From an uncultured bacterium (GTDB lineage: Bacteria > Bipolaricaulota > Bipolaricaulia > RBG-16-55-9 > DRJF01): DNA of 62,125 bases. Under the pieces are notes generated by a model. That model saw only the letters and a list, made by a program, of their open reading frames with translations, was not told the DNA's origin and made no database searches. The stretch is from the NCBI GenBank assembly GCA_913053845.1, contig CAJXGD010000008.1:1-62125 (forward strand), given 5' to 3'. Position 1 is the stretch's first letter; every line of letters begins with the position of its first letter. This document shows, piece by piece, positions 47,512 to 55,779 of the stretch. Position numbers and translations under genes: made by a program.

Positions 47512-49896
47512 TCACATCTTGTCCAGCGCTCTCAGCACCCGCTCCGGCGTGAGCGGCAGCTCGAACACTCTGGTCCCGATGGCATGTTTGAGCGCATTGG
47601 CCACGGCCGGTGCCGGCCCATCAATGGGGATCTCGGCGATCGCCTTGACACCAAATGGCCCGGTCGGCTCGTAAGTCTCAACCAGTATAGTCTTGAATTT
47701 GGGCATCTGAGTAGCCTTGAATATTTTATAGTCAATCAGGCCCTTGTTCAGCGGCCGGCCACGCTCGTCGAAGACCAGCTCTTCTATCAACGCCTGACCC
47801 AATCCCATCGCCACGCCTCCCTCCACCTGGCCGATGGCCAGCGGCGGGTTGACGATGGTGCCGGCGTCCACGGCGGTGACGAACTCCACCACCCGGATTT
47901 GGCCGGTCTCGCTGTCCACCTCAATATCGGCGAACTGCGCCGCGAAGGGCGGCGGACTCACCGGCGAGACGAAGCTCGCCGTGTGCTCGATCTGCTCTTT
48001 GAGCACGTAGGTGGCGTGCATGGTGACCTCTTGCAAAGAAAGCCTCTTGTCGGCCTGAGCGGCTATCACCTGATGATCTGCCAGCCTGAGCTCTGCCTGA
48101 GCGACCTCCAGCAGCTCCGCGGCTATTTTCAAGATATCGGCCTTGACCCGGTTGGCGGCATTTAGCGCCGCGTTGCCCGAGACATAGGTGGTGCTGGAGG
48201 CGTAGGCGCCGGAGTCGAAGGGCACCAAGTCGGTATCGGCGGCGTAGACGATGACCTCCTCAAGGTCAAGCCCCAAGACCTCGGCCACGATCTGGGCGAT
48301 CACCGTGTCCCCGCCGGTGCCGATGTCGGCCGCGCCGATGAACAAGATTACCGAGCCGTCCTCATTGAGCTTGATCGTGGCGTTGGCCTGGTCAATCCCG
48401 GCCACGCCTGAGCCTTGGGAGAGGCAAGCCATACCTATCCCCTTACGGATCAGCGGCTTATCCGCGTTATAGGCGGCGTAAGCTTGGCGCTTCTCGCTCC
48501 ATCCGCTGGCCTCGGCTCCCCGCTGCAGGCACTCTTGCAGGCCACAACTGGCGATGGGCCAACCCTCGATTTCGGCGGAGTCCGAGCTGCCCACCTCGTA
48601 GATGCGCGGTGAGAGCTCATCCAGGTCTCCGGAGCGCACCGTGGTCTTGAGCCGAAACTCTACCGGATCCATGCCGATGGCCTCGGCCGCCTCGTCCATC
48701 TGGCACTCCAGGGCGAAGGAGCCTTGCGGGGTGCCGTAGCCGCGCATCGCCCCGGAGACCGGCAGGTTGGTGTAGACCGCCTCGAACTGGTAATGCACGT
48801 TGGGGCAGCGATAGCGGGGCAGGTTCTTGTTGCCGGTGTTGGTGGGCACCGTGGGACTGTGGGAGCCGTAGGCGCCGGCATCCACCAGGGCGATCATCTC
48901 GTTGGCGATCAGGGTGCCGTCGCGCTTCAGGCCAGTTTTGACCCTGATGCGCATTGGATGGCGCGAGCGGGCGGCGGTCAGGTCCTCGAAGCGGCTCAGC
49001 TCCAGGCGCACCGGCCGATGGGTGGCCACGGTCAGCGCCGCGCAGATGTCCTCGATCACCATCTCCTGTTTGCCGCCGAAGCCGCCGCCGATCCGGGGCT
49101 TGATCACGCGGATCCTGCCGATGGACAGGCCCAGTGCCCTGGCCAGTTGGCGGCGCAGGTGAAACGGCACCTGGGTGCTACAGATGACCACCAGCCGCTC
49201 GTGCTCATCGAAGTAGGAGATGGCCGTATGCAGCTCCATCTGAGCGTGCTGCACCCGCTGCGAATAATAGCTGTGCTCCAACACCAGCTCCGCCTGAGCG
49301 AAGCCGGCCTGCACGTCGCGCACCTGCACGTCCACGCCGGAGCAGACGTTGCGCTGCGGGTCTTTGACGTAGATGACGTCCGGCTCGTTATGAATCACTG
49401 GAGCACCTGTTTTTAAGGCCTCTTCGGGGGTGAAGACCGCCGGCAGTACCTCGTAGTCCACTTGAATGAGTTTGAGCGCTTGATCAGCGACCTCTTCGCT
49501 TTCGGCGGCCACCGCGGCCACCCGGTCGCCTATGTGACGCATTTTATCGTCCAAGAGAAAATAATCCCAGGGTGAGGGTTCCGGATAGTCTTGTCCGGCG
49601 CGGGTGTAGGGCACGCGGTTGAACAGATCGGTCCGGCGCCCGATGGGGCCGCGCGCTTTGGGCACGTCTTTGTAGGTCAGTACGGCATGGACGCCCGGCA
49701 GGTCCTGCGCTCTCGAGGTGTCTATCGCCCTGATGCGCGCGTGGGCGTGCGGGCTGCCCAACAGCTTGCCGATCAACATGCCGCGCTGGGGGTAGTCGTC
49801 GCTGAAAGCCGGCGCGCCGGTGACGAGCTGCCGACCGTCCACCCGCCAAAGATTTCGGCCTACTACTCGGAATTGCTGCTCACCGGAGTTGCTCAT
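47512..49896 (-). CDS. Xanthine-dehydrogenase-family molybdenum subunit
   Basis: 794 residues. VDGRQLVTGAPAFSDDYP start, then the a/b-hammerhead domain, PRIGGGFGGKQEMVIEDICAAL, SGAMRGYGTPQGSFALECQMDEAAE (MoCo and substrate loop), GIGMACLSQGSGVAG, GGDTVIAQIVAEVLG and the end GVKAIAEIPIDGPAPAVANAL, with the catalytic Glu in AIAE. It hydroxylates a purine or related heterocycle with water as oxygen source. Overlaps the FeS subunit gene by 4 bases. Closest in context to E. coli XdhD/XdhA. Confidence 0.9.
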   Translation of the reverse strand: MSNSGEQQFRVVGRNLWRVDGRQLVTGAPAFSDDYPQRGMLIGKLLGSPHAHARIRAIDTSRAQDLPGVHAVLTYKDVPKARGPIGRRTDLFNRVPYTRAGQDYPEPSPWDYFLLDDKMRHIGDRVAAVAAESEEVADQALKLIQVDYEVLPAVFTPEEALKTGAPVIHNEPDVIYVKDPQRNVCSGVDVQVRDVQAGFAQAELVLEHSYYSQRVQHAQMELHTAISYFDEHERLVVICSTQVPFHLRRQLARALGLSIGRIRVIKPRIGGGFGGKQEMVIEDICAALTVATHRPVRLELSRFEDLTAARSRHPMRIRVKTGLKRDGTLIANEMIALVDAGAYGSHSPTVPTNTGNKNLPRYRCPNVHYQFEAVYTNLPVSGAMRGYGTPQGSFALECQMDEAAEAIGMDPVEFRLKTTVRSGDLDELSPRIYEVGSSDSAEIEGWPIASCGLQECLQRGAEASGWSEKRQAYAAYNADKPLIRKGIGMACLSQGSGVAGIDQANATIKLNEDGSVILFIGAADIGTGGDTVIAQIVAEVLGLDLEEVIVYAADTDLVPFDSGAYASSTTYVSGNAALNAANRVKADILKIAAELLEVAQAELRLADHQVIAAQADKRLSLQEVTMHATYVLKEQIEHTASFVSPVSPPPFAAQFADIEVDSETGQIRVVEFVTAVDAGTIVNPPLAIGQVEGGVAMGLGQALIEELVFDERGRPLNKGLIDYKIFKATQMPKFKTILVETYEPTGPFGVKAIAEIPIDGPAPAVANALKHAIGTRVFELPLTPERVLRALDKM

Positions 49897-50387
49897 TTGG
49901 AGCTCTCCTCCGTGGCTGCGGCGGCTTTCAATACCGCGCGCACCGGCCGCTCGTAGCCGGTACAGCGGCAGAGGTTACCCGAAAATGCCTCGCGCACCTG
50001 CTCCTCGCTGGGGTGGGGCACCCTGCGAAGCAGTGCTAGGGCCGAGAGCAGCATCCCCGGGGTGCAAAAGCCGCACTGGACAGCGCCTTCATCCAAGAAA
50101 GCCTTTTGCAGCAGGTGCAGCTCGCTTCCCTGGGCCAGCGCTTCCACCGTGGTCAGTGAGCTGCCCTGGGCCTGGGCGGCCAACATCAGGCAACTGACGA
50201 TGGGCTGGCCGTCCAGTAAGACGGTACAGGTGCCGCAATCGCCGGTGTAGCAGCCGGTCTTGACGCTCAGGTATCCCTCGCGGCGCAGCACCGTGCTCAA
50301 GCGATCTCCGGGCAAGATAGCAAAACAATTATCCTCACCGTTGATCTTGAGCTTCAACTTGATGGTCTCTCTTGTGCGTAAACTCAT
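49893..50387 (-). CDS. Xanthine-dehydrogenase-family 2Fe-2S subunit
   Basis: 164 residues from ATG 50387 (GGGGAGGAACC upstream). Two clusters: GCYTGDCGTCTVLLDGQPIVSC (plant ferredoxin type) and CGFCTPGML...CRCTGY. It carries electrons from the molybdenum site to FAD. Overlaps both neighbours by 4 bases. Confidence 0.93.
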   Translation of the reverse strand: MSLRTRETIKLKLKINGEDNCFAILPGDRLSTVLRREGYLSVKTGCYTGDCGTCTVLLDGQPIVSCLMLAAQAQGSSLTTVEALAQGSELHLLQKAFLDEGAVQCGFCTPGMLLSALALLRRVPHPSEEQVREAFSGNLCRCTGYERPVRAVLKAAAATEESSK

Positions 50388-51223
50388 TGGTTCCTCCCCA
50401 AGCAACGCTGTAGTGCCCTTCTGGTCAGCACCATGCTCATCTGGCGCCGGTAGTCGGCGCTGGCCCGCTGGTCGCTGATCGGCTGCACGGCCTCGCGGGC
50501 CAAATCGGCTGCGCGCTGAATGTTTTCGTCGCTGGCCGGTTTTCCGGCCAGAAACTCTTCGGCCGCGTAGGCCCTGATGGGGGTTGGGGCTACTGCTCCT
50601 AGTGCAATGCGGGCCTTTTGAATCTTATCGCACTCTAATTCAAGCAAAGTGGCCACGTTGATCGTGGCGATGTCACCGGGGTTGCGTCCGATCTTCAGGA
50701 ATTCGGTCCTCACGCCGGCAGAGGGAAGCGGCAGGCGGATCTTCAGCAATAATTCACGATCCAGCACGCTTTGATGCGGGCCGGCGAAGAATCCTTCCAG
50801 CGGGATGGTGCGCTGCCCTTCTGGTGCTTGGATCACGCACTGCGCCTCCAGCGCCAGCAGGGGCGTGGCGAAGTCGGCCGAGGGCACGGCGCTGGCCAGG
50901 TTGCCGCCCACCGTGGCCATATTGCGAATCTGCTCTGAAGCAAACCCTCGGGCGCAGCTTTGCATCAGGCCATCGTCGGCCTCGCTCAGCGCCTGCCAGG
51001 CTGCAATCCGTGAGATGGTGGCCGCGGCGCCGATCACTAGCTCGCCCGCTTCCTGGGCCAGAGTAGCCAGCAGTCCTCTGATATTGACCACGAAGTCGGG
51101 CCACTCCGGCGAGCAGAGCAGATCGGTCCCACCGGCCAGATAAGCTCCTCGGCCGGGTTGCTCATACATGAGCCGGACCGCTTCTTGCGGTGAAGCCGGG
51201 TTAAAAAAAACTTTCACTGCCAT
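50384..51223 (-). CDS. Xanthine-dehydrogenase-family FAD subunit
   Basis: 279 residues: FNPASPQEAVRLMYEQPGRGAYLAGGTDLL, then RNMATVGGNLASAVPSADFATPLLALEA (FAD-binding) and the C-terminal CO-dehydrogenase-flavoprotein domain. It passes electrons to NAD or another acceptor. First gene of the purine operon, 40-odd bases from its promoter. Confidence 0.92.
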   Translation of the reverse strand: MAVKVFFNPASPQEAVRLMYEQPGRGAYLAGGTDLLCSPEWPDFVVNIRGLLATLAQEAGELVIGAAATISRIAAWQALSEADDGLMQSCARGFASEQIRNMATVGGNLASAVPSADFATPLLALEAQCVIQAPEGQRTIPLEGFFAGPHQSVLDRELLLKIRLPLPSAGVRTEFLKIGRNPGDIATINVATLLELECDKIQKARIALGAVAPTPIRAYAAEEFLAGKPASDENIQRAADLAREAVQPISDQRASADYRRQMSMVLTRRALQRCLGRNQ

Positions 51224-51264
51224 TTGGGATTCCTCTCTGCATGCTGAACTGGTATTAAGCGCCT

Positions 51265-51294
51265 ACTATACCTGTCTTAGCCCGCGATTGTCAA
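51265..51294 (-). promoter_or_regulatory. Promoter of the purine operon
   Basis: Minus strand: TTGACA (51294-51289), 18-base spacer, TATAGT (51270-51265). Near consensus, about 40 bases ahead of the FAD-subunit ATG. Confidence 0.75.
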
Positions 51295-51314
51295 CTCAGT
51301 AGATCACAATGACC

Positions 51315-51435
51315 CCTTTAAGCGGGATCTAGCGGCAAGCGCAGCATTTCCACCGCTCCCAGCCGGCGCTCGATCACCCGTCCCTGTTTGCCTCAACGCC
51401 CTTGGAGATACTTGCCCACCAGCGCCACGAAGCTG
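51315..51435 (-). pseudogene. Short gene-end remnant beside cassette junction
   Basis: The minus strand reads ASFVALVGKYLQGR, a stop, then in frame VIERRLGAVEMLRLPLDPA and a stop. It is GC-rich, like the operon, and looks like the end of a lost gene cut by the second cassette block. Family not identifiable. Confidence 0.35.
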
Positions 51436-51485
51436 GCCTAAGCGAAGCGGCTTGTAAGCAGTCCCAGTTGACTCACTTGTTATCT
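51436..51485 (-). other. attC: attC-like site 9 (degenerate)
   Basis: GCCTAAGC (51436) to GTTATCT (51479-51485). The phosphotransferase stop lies in the GTTATCT end. Tentative: only one end is near consensus. Confidence 0.45.
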
Positions 51486-52364
51486 GACAATGCTAAAATC
51501 GTTGATGAAACGATTGATGCGGCCAACGCATTGACATTTAAAATCGTCTGAGCGACTCGAAGTCAAAAACTCTAGCTGGCTTGTTAAGTCGATCATCCTT
51601 GAGCGCCTCACCCAATCTTCAACCAACCCATTATTACTAACAACAAGGGCTAATTCAATATCGTGATGATACTTCCGCGGCGTATGTCGAAGCAGATTTC
51701 CTAAATCCATGTAAGGTGTTCCGGAGTGACAGTATTCCCAGTCTAAGATGCCGCTAACTTGGTTATTCTTGATTAGTATATTGGTTGGATTAAAATCACC
51801 ATGAACCAAACACGCGTGACTCTCTAGCTCTCTATATAGAGGGGCATTTTTAGCGACGATCTCAAAAACCTCTTCCGTTCTCTTTTCCCCCAGCCAATCT
51901 CGAACCGCCATAGTTGTTAATTGTTGGTATATATAGTCACCGATTCCGCCGAATGGAAATGCTGATACAGTGCCATCCGGATTGATATCGCCCGCAGATC
52001 GAAAAGTACGTGAAGATAAGCGATTGATCATCTCTGCGGCGATACCTGTGTATTCGGGTAGTTCGGCCAAACACTGGCCTTCAATGAAAGAGAATATAGC
52101 CCAATCTGTGCCTCTATATAGTTCTTCAGGCACGGGAACAAGCCCAGCGGCAAACTCGACGAGATATACTTCGCGCCTCGCACGACTATTGGCATATAAT
52201 CTGAGAACACAAACATCACCGTCACTAAGTTTTAATTTATAGTTAGTATTGTTTTTCCCTAGTGAGAATAGCTCTGCCGACATCACCTTGCGCGTTCTGA
52301 GATAGTCGCCAATCAGTTCTGGCGTGAACTGACGATAAGGATTTCTTCTATCGTCTGGCATCAC
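51480..52364 (-). CDS. APH-family phosphotransferase
   Basis: 294 residues with the aminoglycoside/choline-kinase fold: HACLVHGDFNPTNILI (catalytic loop with Asp and Asn) and GILDWEYCHSGTPYMDLGNLL (metal Asp), with ELFSLGKNNTNYKLKL as nucleotide loop. AT-rich compared with the operon, hence foreign. Could phosphorylate an antibiotic, homoserine-like or sugar substrate; not enough to call a resistance gene. Cassette of its own. Confidence 0.85.
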   Translation of the reverse strand: MMPDDRRNPYRQFTPELIGDYLRTRKVMSAELFSLGKNNTNYKLKLSDGDVCVLRLYANSRARREVYLVEFAAGLVPVPEELYRGTDWAIFSFIEGQCLAELPEYTGIAAEMINRLSSRTFRSAGDINPDGTVSAFPFGGIGDYIYQQLTTMAVRDWLGEKRTEEVFEIVAKNAPLYRELESHACLVHGDFNPTNILIKNNQVSGILDWEYCHSGTPYMDLGNLLRHTPRKYHHDIELALVVSNNGLVEDWVRRSRMIDLTSQLEFLTSSRSDDFKCQCVGRINRFINDFSIVR

Positions 52365-52376
52365 TTCCCCTTAGGC

Positions 52377-52497
52377 ACCTAACACCCAAGCTCACCGGCC
52401 GCGCGGTGCTCGCAGACTGTACTTCGCTTGCAAATGCCAAACCAACCTCGATTTCAGCACGCGGGAGTAACGGTCAAGCTGCAGCGCCTTGTTAGGC
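52377..52497 (-). other. attC: attC-like site 10 (121 bp)
   Basis: ACCTAAC (52377) to GTTAGGC (52491-52497), same subfamily as site 5 (CTTGCAAATGCCAAACC loop). It contains the stop of hicB copy 3. Confidence 0.88.
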
Positions 52498-52704
52498 CAG
52501 CATTAGCCGTTGCCTTTTAGGTTCTGGCACTGGGTCACCGAATTCCTTCGCCGTAGCGATCCACAGTTGAGCAGCTTCGTGGACATTTCTAAGTGCGATC
52601 TCCTGCGAGTTGCCATGGGCGATACATCTAGGTAGTTCAGGGACTTCAGCGATGAACACCTGGTCCTCCCGGCTCCAGTAGATAATGATCTCATATTTAT
52701 GCAT
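52492..52704 (-). CDS. hicB: HicB-family antitoxin, copy 3
   Basis: 70 residues, same start and length as copy 1 and about 58 of 70 residues identical. Its hicA partner is reduced to 3'-terminal codons upstream, so this antitoxin is orphaned. Confidence 0.9.
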   Translation of the reverse strand: MHKYEIIIYWSREDQVFIAEVPELPRCIAHGNSQEIALRNVHEAAQLWIATAKEFGDPVPEPKRQRLMLA

Positions 52705-52795
52705 TATCCCTTCCCGCCTAATTGGTATTTCAAGATCACACGACGCACTTGACCGATCTGGTAAACCTTGGCCTTATTGTCATCACGCTGGCGGT
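52705..52795 (-). pseudogene. hicA: hicA 3'-end remnant
   Basis: Encodes QRDDNKAKVYQIGQVRRVILKYQLGGKG in the hicA frame, equal to the last 28 or so residues of copy 1, with no start. The break at about 52795 joins it to the ASCH-like gene. Confidence 0.85.
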
Positions 52796-52993
52796 TATGC
52801 GAATCGTAGCCCGCCGAACTAGTCCGCTATCGTACACGTCATACAACTGCCCCACGACGAGTGCGTCGTTGTACTCGTCTTCTGCTACGTCGACCTTGTC
52901 TAGGGCGACAACACTTGCTGTCTTGCGCCCCTCCACTATCTGCTGGACCAATGCATCAGATACGAACTGCATGCGCCTGTTCTTTCTAGCCAT
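52736..52993 (-). CDS. ASCH-domain-like protein with chimeric C-terminus
   Basis: 85 residues from ATG 52993 (GGAGGAGAT upstream). MARKNRRMQFVSDALVQQIVEGRKTASVVALDKVDVAEDEYNDALVVGQLYDVYDSG resembles the ASCH/PUA fold (G-x-K-T motif). The last 16 residues are hicA DNA read in another frame, so the original end is lost. Confidence 0.65.
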   Translation of the reverse strand: MARKNRRMQFVSDALVQQIVEGRKTASVVALDKVDVAEDEYNDALVVGQLYDVYDSGLVRRATIRITASVMTIRPRFTRSVKCVV

Positions 52994-53007
52994 ATCTCCT
53001 CCCATTC

Positions 53008-53135
53008 GTTTAACAGGTGCAGCCGCGAAGTGCCGCTTAACGGCTGGGAGCTCAGCGGCGCCACAAGGCCTTTTCAGTGATTTTCACCCAGCCCACGGCG
53101 TCCGCTGCCCAATAGTACTCCTCTTCATTACCGGG
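53008..53135 (-). other. attC: Broken attC joined to methyltransferase scrap
   Basis: CTTAACGGCTGGGAGCTCAGC at 53026-53046 and GCGTCCGCTGC later match site 15, but there is no GTTAGGC end; instead the sequence passes into CCCAATAGTACTCCTCTTCAT, nearly identical to part of the methyltransferase pseudogene (55874-55902). Recombination at the shared TCCGCTGC is likely. Confidence 0.6.
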
Positions 53136-53186
53136 CCACTCGCTCCCATCCTCCGGGTTACTGCTCACCGCACCGCAGGAATGCCC

Positions 53187-53498
53187 TCAATAGTGATAAC
53201 GCGCTTGCAGAAAGTCTATTCTGTCTTCGCTCACCAGATACACGATGCGGTGTTCTTGTGTCAATCGTCGAGACCATACCCCCACCGCCAGATACTTCAA
53301 CGGCTCCGGTTTCCCTATTCCCTCAAATGGGCTGCGGAGAATATTTTCCACGATAGCCAAAGCTCGCAAGGCTATCTTCCGGTCTGTTTTCACCCAGTAT
53401 CGCAGATCTCCCCGAAACTCGGGATGAAAGACGGCATCACGCTGGCCGGGCGCATTGCCTCTACGCCTTCGACCTGGTTTTGTCAAGCCCAACCGCAC
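53187..53498 (-). CDS. yoeB: YoeB/Txe-family toxin
   Basis: Up to 103 residues from GTG 53498; the family usually begins near RDAVFHPEFR, so the real start may be further in. FHPEFRGDLRYWVKTDRKIALRALAIVENILRSPFEGIGKPEPLKYLAVGVWSRRLTQEHRIVYLV keeps the catalytic Glu, Arg and C-terminal HY. A ribosome-dependent mRNA nuclease. Overlaps the antitoxin. Confidence 0.88.
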   Translation of the reverse strand: MRLGLTKPGRRRRGNAPGQRDAVFHPEFRGDLRYWVKTDRKIALRALAIVENILRSPFEGIGKPEPLKYLAVGVWSRRLTQEHRIVYLVSEDRIDFLQARYHY

Positions 53499-53757
53499 TT
53501 TTCAGCTCTTCGATGGCCTGTGGAGCGCCCTCCTTCCGTTGTGCCCGGGCTAATGCCCTCAACAGACGTTCTGCGTTTTTGGGCGACCTCAATAGATGGG
53601 CAGTTTCCATCAAACCGACCAGTTCAGACGCTGAGATGAGAGCCACCGCCTCTGCTCCACGCCGCTCAATGATGACCACCTCACGATTGGTTGTGACCTC
53701 ATCCCAAAGTGAGGCGAGGTTGGCTCGTGCTTGTGTATAGGTTGTTTGAATTGGCAT
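53461..53757 (-). CDS. yefM: YefM/Phd-family antitoxin
   Basis: 98 residues: TYTQARANLASLWDEVTTNREVVIIERRGAEAVALIS is the Phd/YefM DNA-binding fold; the C-terminus wraps the toxin. Own promoter with overlapping palindrome. Confidence 0.9.
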   Translation of the reverse strand: MPIQTTYTQARANLASLWDEVTTNREVVIIERRGAEAVALISASELVGLMETAHLLRSPKNAERLLRALARAQRKEGAPQAIEELKSAVGLDKTRSKA

Positions 53758-53777
53758 AGTACCTCCAAGCGAGTATA

Positions 53778-53817
53778 CGTACAGTAGTACTGTACGCTAC
53801 TTCACCCAAATTGTCAA
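53778..53817 (-). promoter_or_regulatory. yefM-yoeB promoter and operator
   Basis: Minus strand: TTGACA (53817-53812), 17 bases, TACAGT (53794-53789). The -10 lies in a perfect palindrome CGTACAGTA-G-TACTGTACG (53778-53796). YefM operators contain TGTACA-type cores, so autorepression is expected. Confidence 0.8.
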
Positions 53818-53921
53818 GCGCATGCAGAGTTATATCTATGGAATCAAATCCAGGCGAGCCTCAATGGAATGAGCACTATCGTGGCAAGGATCGCTTTTTC
53901 CATGTTTGGCTATAACGAAGA

Positions 53922-53972
53922 GCTAACCGGCGCGCCGCTGTCTAGTGCGTCCGGGTTGAGCGCCCTGTTAGC
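53922..53972 (-). other. attC: attC-like site 11 (51 bp)
   Basis: GCTAAC (53922) to GTTAGC (53967-53972), with CGGCGCGCCGC near the left arm. Separates a broken small gene from yefM-yoeB. Confidence 0.7.
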
Positions 53973-54020
53973 TGTTGGTTTGTTCCGTTTAAACCTAAAC
54001 CACCAAACCGCCCCTGAAAT

Positions 54021-54202
54021 TTATTCAAGGTTTAGCTCTTTTCGAATCGAATCGCGTAGGTCGGAAAGAATGGCATCATAGGAAACTGTGTTGTTAGGTA
54101 TTTTGAAAGCCTCAACCATTTCGCCCATGAGTTTGCCGGGATGCCAACCGTTGCGACTAGTTCCCAATCAATAGTACTGAGAATCTTGTAAATCGTTTCC
54201 AT
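54021..54202 (-). pseudogene. Small frameshifted cassette gene
   Basis: Begins METIYKILSTIDWELVATVGIPANSW from ATG 54202; the rest (GKLMGEMVEAFKIPNNTVSYDAILSDLRDSIRKELNLE) continues in another frame to TAA 54021. A one-base indel near 54125 is implied. Family unknown. Confidence 0.6.
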
Positions 54203-54206
54203 GAGC

Positions 54207-54275
54207 GGCTAACGACCAAGCTCACCTGTCGCTATGCAGCGTAGCGGAATAGCAGTCAGGTGCAGCGCCTTAGGC
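54207..54275 (-). other. attC: attC-like site 12 (69 bp)
   Basis: GGCTAAC (54207) to CTTAGGC (54269-54275); expected GTTAGGC appears to have lost bases. The small antitoxin stop is inside. Confidence 0.7.
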
Positions 54276-54455
54276 ATGACCAGAGGTTGTAGGACACTCT
54301 TGGCGTAGAAGTCGTTCTGCTTCTGCGTTGGCTGCCTTTGCCTCACGACGAAAGAATAGCATGGTTTCCTCCCACGATTGATCTTTCAACTGCTGGTAGT
54401 GCCGGTCTCGAATCTGGCGTACCATCTCAACCGCTTTGATCTCAGCTTTCTTCAT
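54270..54455 (-). CDS. Small helical protein paired with PIN toxin
   Basis: 61 residues, all helical and charged (KAVEMVRQIRDRHYQQLKDQSWEETMLFFRREAKAANAEAERLL). It starts inside the end of the PIN gene (14-base overlap), as TA partners do, though here the toxin comes first. Confidence 0.75.
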   Translation of the reverse strand: MKKAEIKAVEMVRQIRDRHYQQLKDQSWEETMLFFRREAKAANAEAERLLRQECPTTSGHA

Positions 54456-54909
54456 GGTAGGTCACCTCCCGTGGAGAATAGATGTGCAGTGCCCTATACC
54501 CCAGTTCAAGGTTGATCGCGTTGAAGTGCCGAATCTTCTCGAGCCGCACGATGTGCTTGAAGTTCCAGCTCACCAGGACGTCCACGTCTGCAACAGTCGC
54601 AAGCGCGATGTGGAGCATATCGTTGCGGAACTCGGGAGCAAGTATCTCGTGCGCCTGATGGGCGGTAAGCAAGTCCCCTGCCTCATCGCTAAGCGTGAGG
54701 AACTCTGCACCAAGCCCCAGGAGCTCGGCATAGGTGACGCGCACGGGCTCAGGAGCGGCGCGGATTTCCGCCGCGATGACTTCGGAGAGCACAGGGCGGA
54801 AGTGCCCTACGCGGAAATCCTCTATTAGCCCTTTGGACCACGGCGCAAACTCCGCGTCGAAACAGCCACCAATGACCGAGGTGTCGATGTAGATTCGGAG
54901 CCTCTTCAT
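54442..54909 (-). CDS. PIN-domain (VapC-like) protein
   Basis: 155 residues: RIYIDTSVIGGCFDAEF (first Asp), VLSEVIAAEIRAAP (Glu), NDMLHIALATVADVDVLVSWNFKHIV (Asp and the WNF end). Typical PIN nuclease of the type with a small helical partner; likely a toxin. Confidence 0.87.
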   Translation of the reverse strand: MKRLRIYIDTSVIGGCFDAEFAPWSKGLIEDFRVGHFRPVLSEVIAAEIRAAPEPVRVTYAELLGLGAEFLTLSDEAGDLLTAHQAHEILAPEFRNDMLHIALATVADVDVLVSWNFKHIVRLEKIRHFNAINLELGYRALHIYSPREVTYHEES

Positions 54910-54948
54910 TTCCCTATTATAACACCTATGAGGTGTTCGGACAGCAAC

Positions 54949-55080
54949 GCCTAACGGCCAAACTCACCTGCCGCGCGGCACTTGCAGAGTGTACTGTGAC
55001 AAAGAGCCAACTTGCAAACGCCAAACCAGACTCGATTTAGCGCACGCTGTAGTGCGGTCAGGTGCAGCGCCCGGTTAGGC
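54949..55080 (-). other. attC: attC-like site 13 (132 bp)
   Basis: GCCTAAC (54949) to GTTAGGC (55074-55080), same subfamily and length as site 5. The DUF5615 frame runs 23 bases into it. Confidence 0.9.
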
Positions 55081-55402
55081 GGAGACGTGGATGATCTGGC
55101 CAGGCCGCACGGCTCGCAAGGGCGTCGAGCAATCGCGACACAAGGGGTAGATAATCAACAAGCCGGTTTGTCTTCGCGATCAGGACGATGACACCCATAT
55201 CGATCCGTCTGAGGTTCTGCTGATGTTCAAACCCCTGATCCGGTGTGACGAATACGTCAAACCGGCCGCTGGCCAACTCGAGAAGCTCACCGTTCTTCTT
55301 GCCGTCCCAATCCTCGTCACGGACCGTCGAGACGTCGTGGCCCTCGAGCGCATCCTTAAGGCGACGCGGCAATGATTCATCGAGCAGGACCTTCATGAAC
55401 AC
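55058..55402 (-). CDS. DUF5615 PIN-like protein
   Basis: 114 residues: MKVLLDESLPRRLKDALEGHDVSTVRDEDWDGKKNGELLELA...VFVTPDQGFEHQQNL is the DUF5615 fold with acidic residues DE, D and TPD. The last residues LRLTGRCT are coded by attC. Start at Met3 is likely. Overlaps DUF433 upstream. Confidence 0.88.
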   Translation of the reverse strand: MFMKVLLDESLPRRLKDALEGHDVSTVRDEDWDGKKNGELLELASGRFDVFVTPDQGFEHQQNLRRIDMGVIVLIAKTNRLVDYLPLVSRLLDALASRAAWPDHPRLRLTGRCT

Positions 55403-55619
55403 CCGCCAGAACTGCGTCCTTCACCAGTTCAAGGAATTGCACTGCCTGTTCCCGGCTCACCGAAGGGAAATCCTCCAGAAACACCTCCAAACTCTCACCT
55501 GCCTCAAGGTGTTCGATCAGCGTCTGAACGGGCACACGAGTTCCTCGGAAAACAGGAGTACCGCTCATCATATCTGGTGTGCATGCGACAACATCGGTGA
55601 CGTTCTGCTTCAATGCCAT
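55377..55619 (-). CDS. DUF433 antitoxin-like protein
   Basis: 80 residues from ATG 55619 (AAGGAT upstream). TPDMMSGTPVFRGTRVPVQTLIEHLEAGESLEVFLEDFPSVSREQAVQFLEL is the DUF433 winged-helix-like family, the standard partner of DUF5615. Confidence 0.9.
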   Translation of the reverse strand: MALKQNVTDVVACTPDMMSGTPVFRGTRVPVQTLIEHLEAGESLEVFLEDFPSVSREQAVQFLELVKDAVLAGVHEGPAR

Positions 55620-55683
55620 ATCCTTATTATAACTGCGTCTCAAGGCAGGAGCAACGCCTAGAGTGAAGGGGTAGCAGCAAGCC

Positions 55684-55772
55684 GCTTAACGGCCGGGAGT
55701 TCAGCGGTATCACAAGACCCCTTCAGTGATTTTCACCCAGCTCGCGGCGTCCGCTGCAGCGACTGGTTAGCC
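55684..55772 (-). other. attC: attC-like site 14 (89 bp)
   Basis: GCTTAAC (55684) to GTTAGCC (55766-55772), with matching arms GGGAGTTCAGCGG and CCGCTGCAGCGAC. Confidence 0.82.
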
Positions 55773-55779
55773 CGCACGC

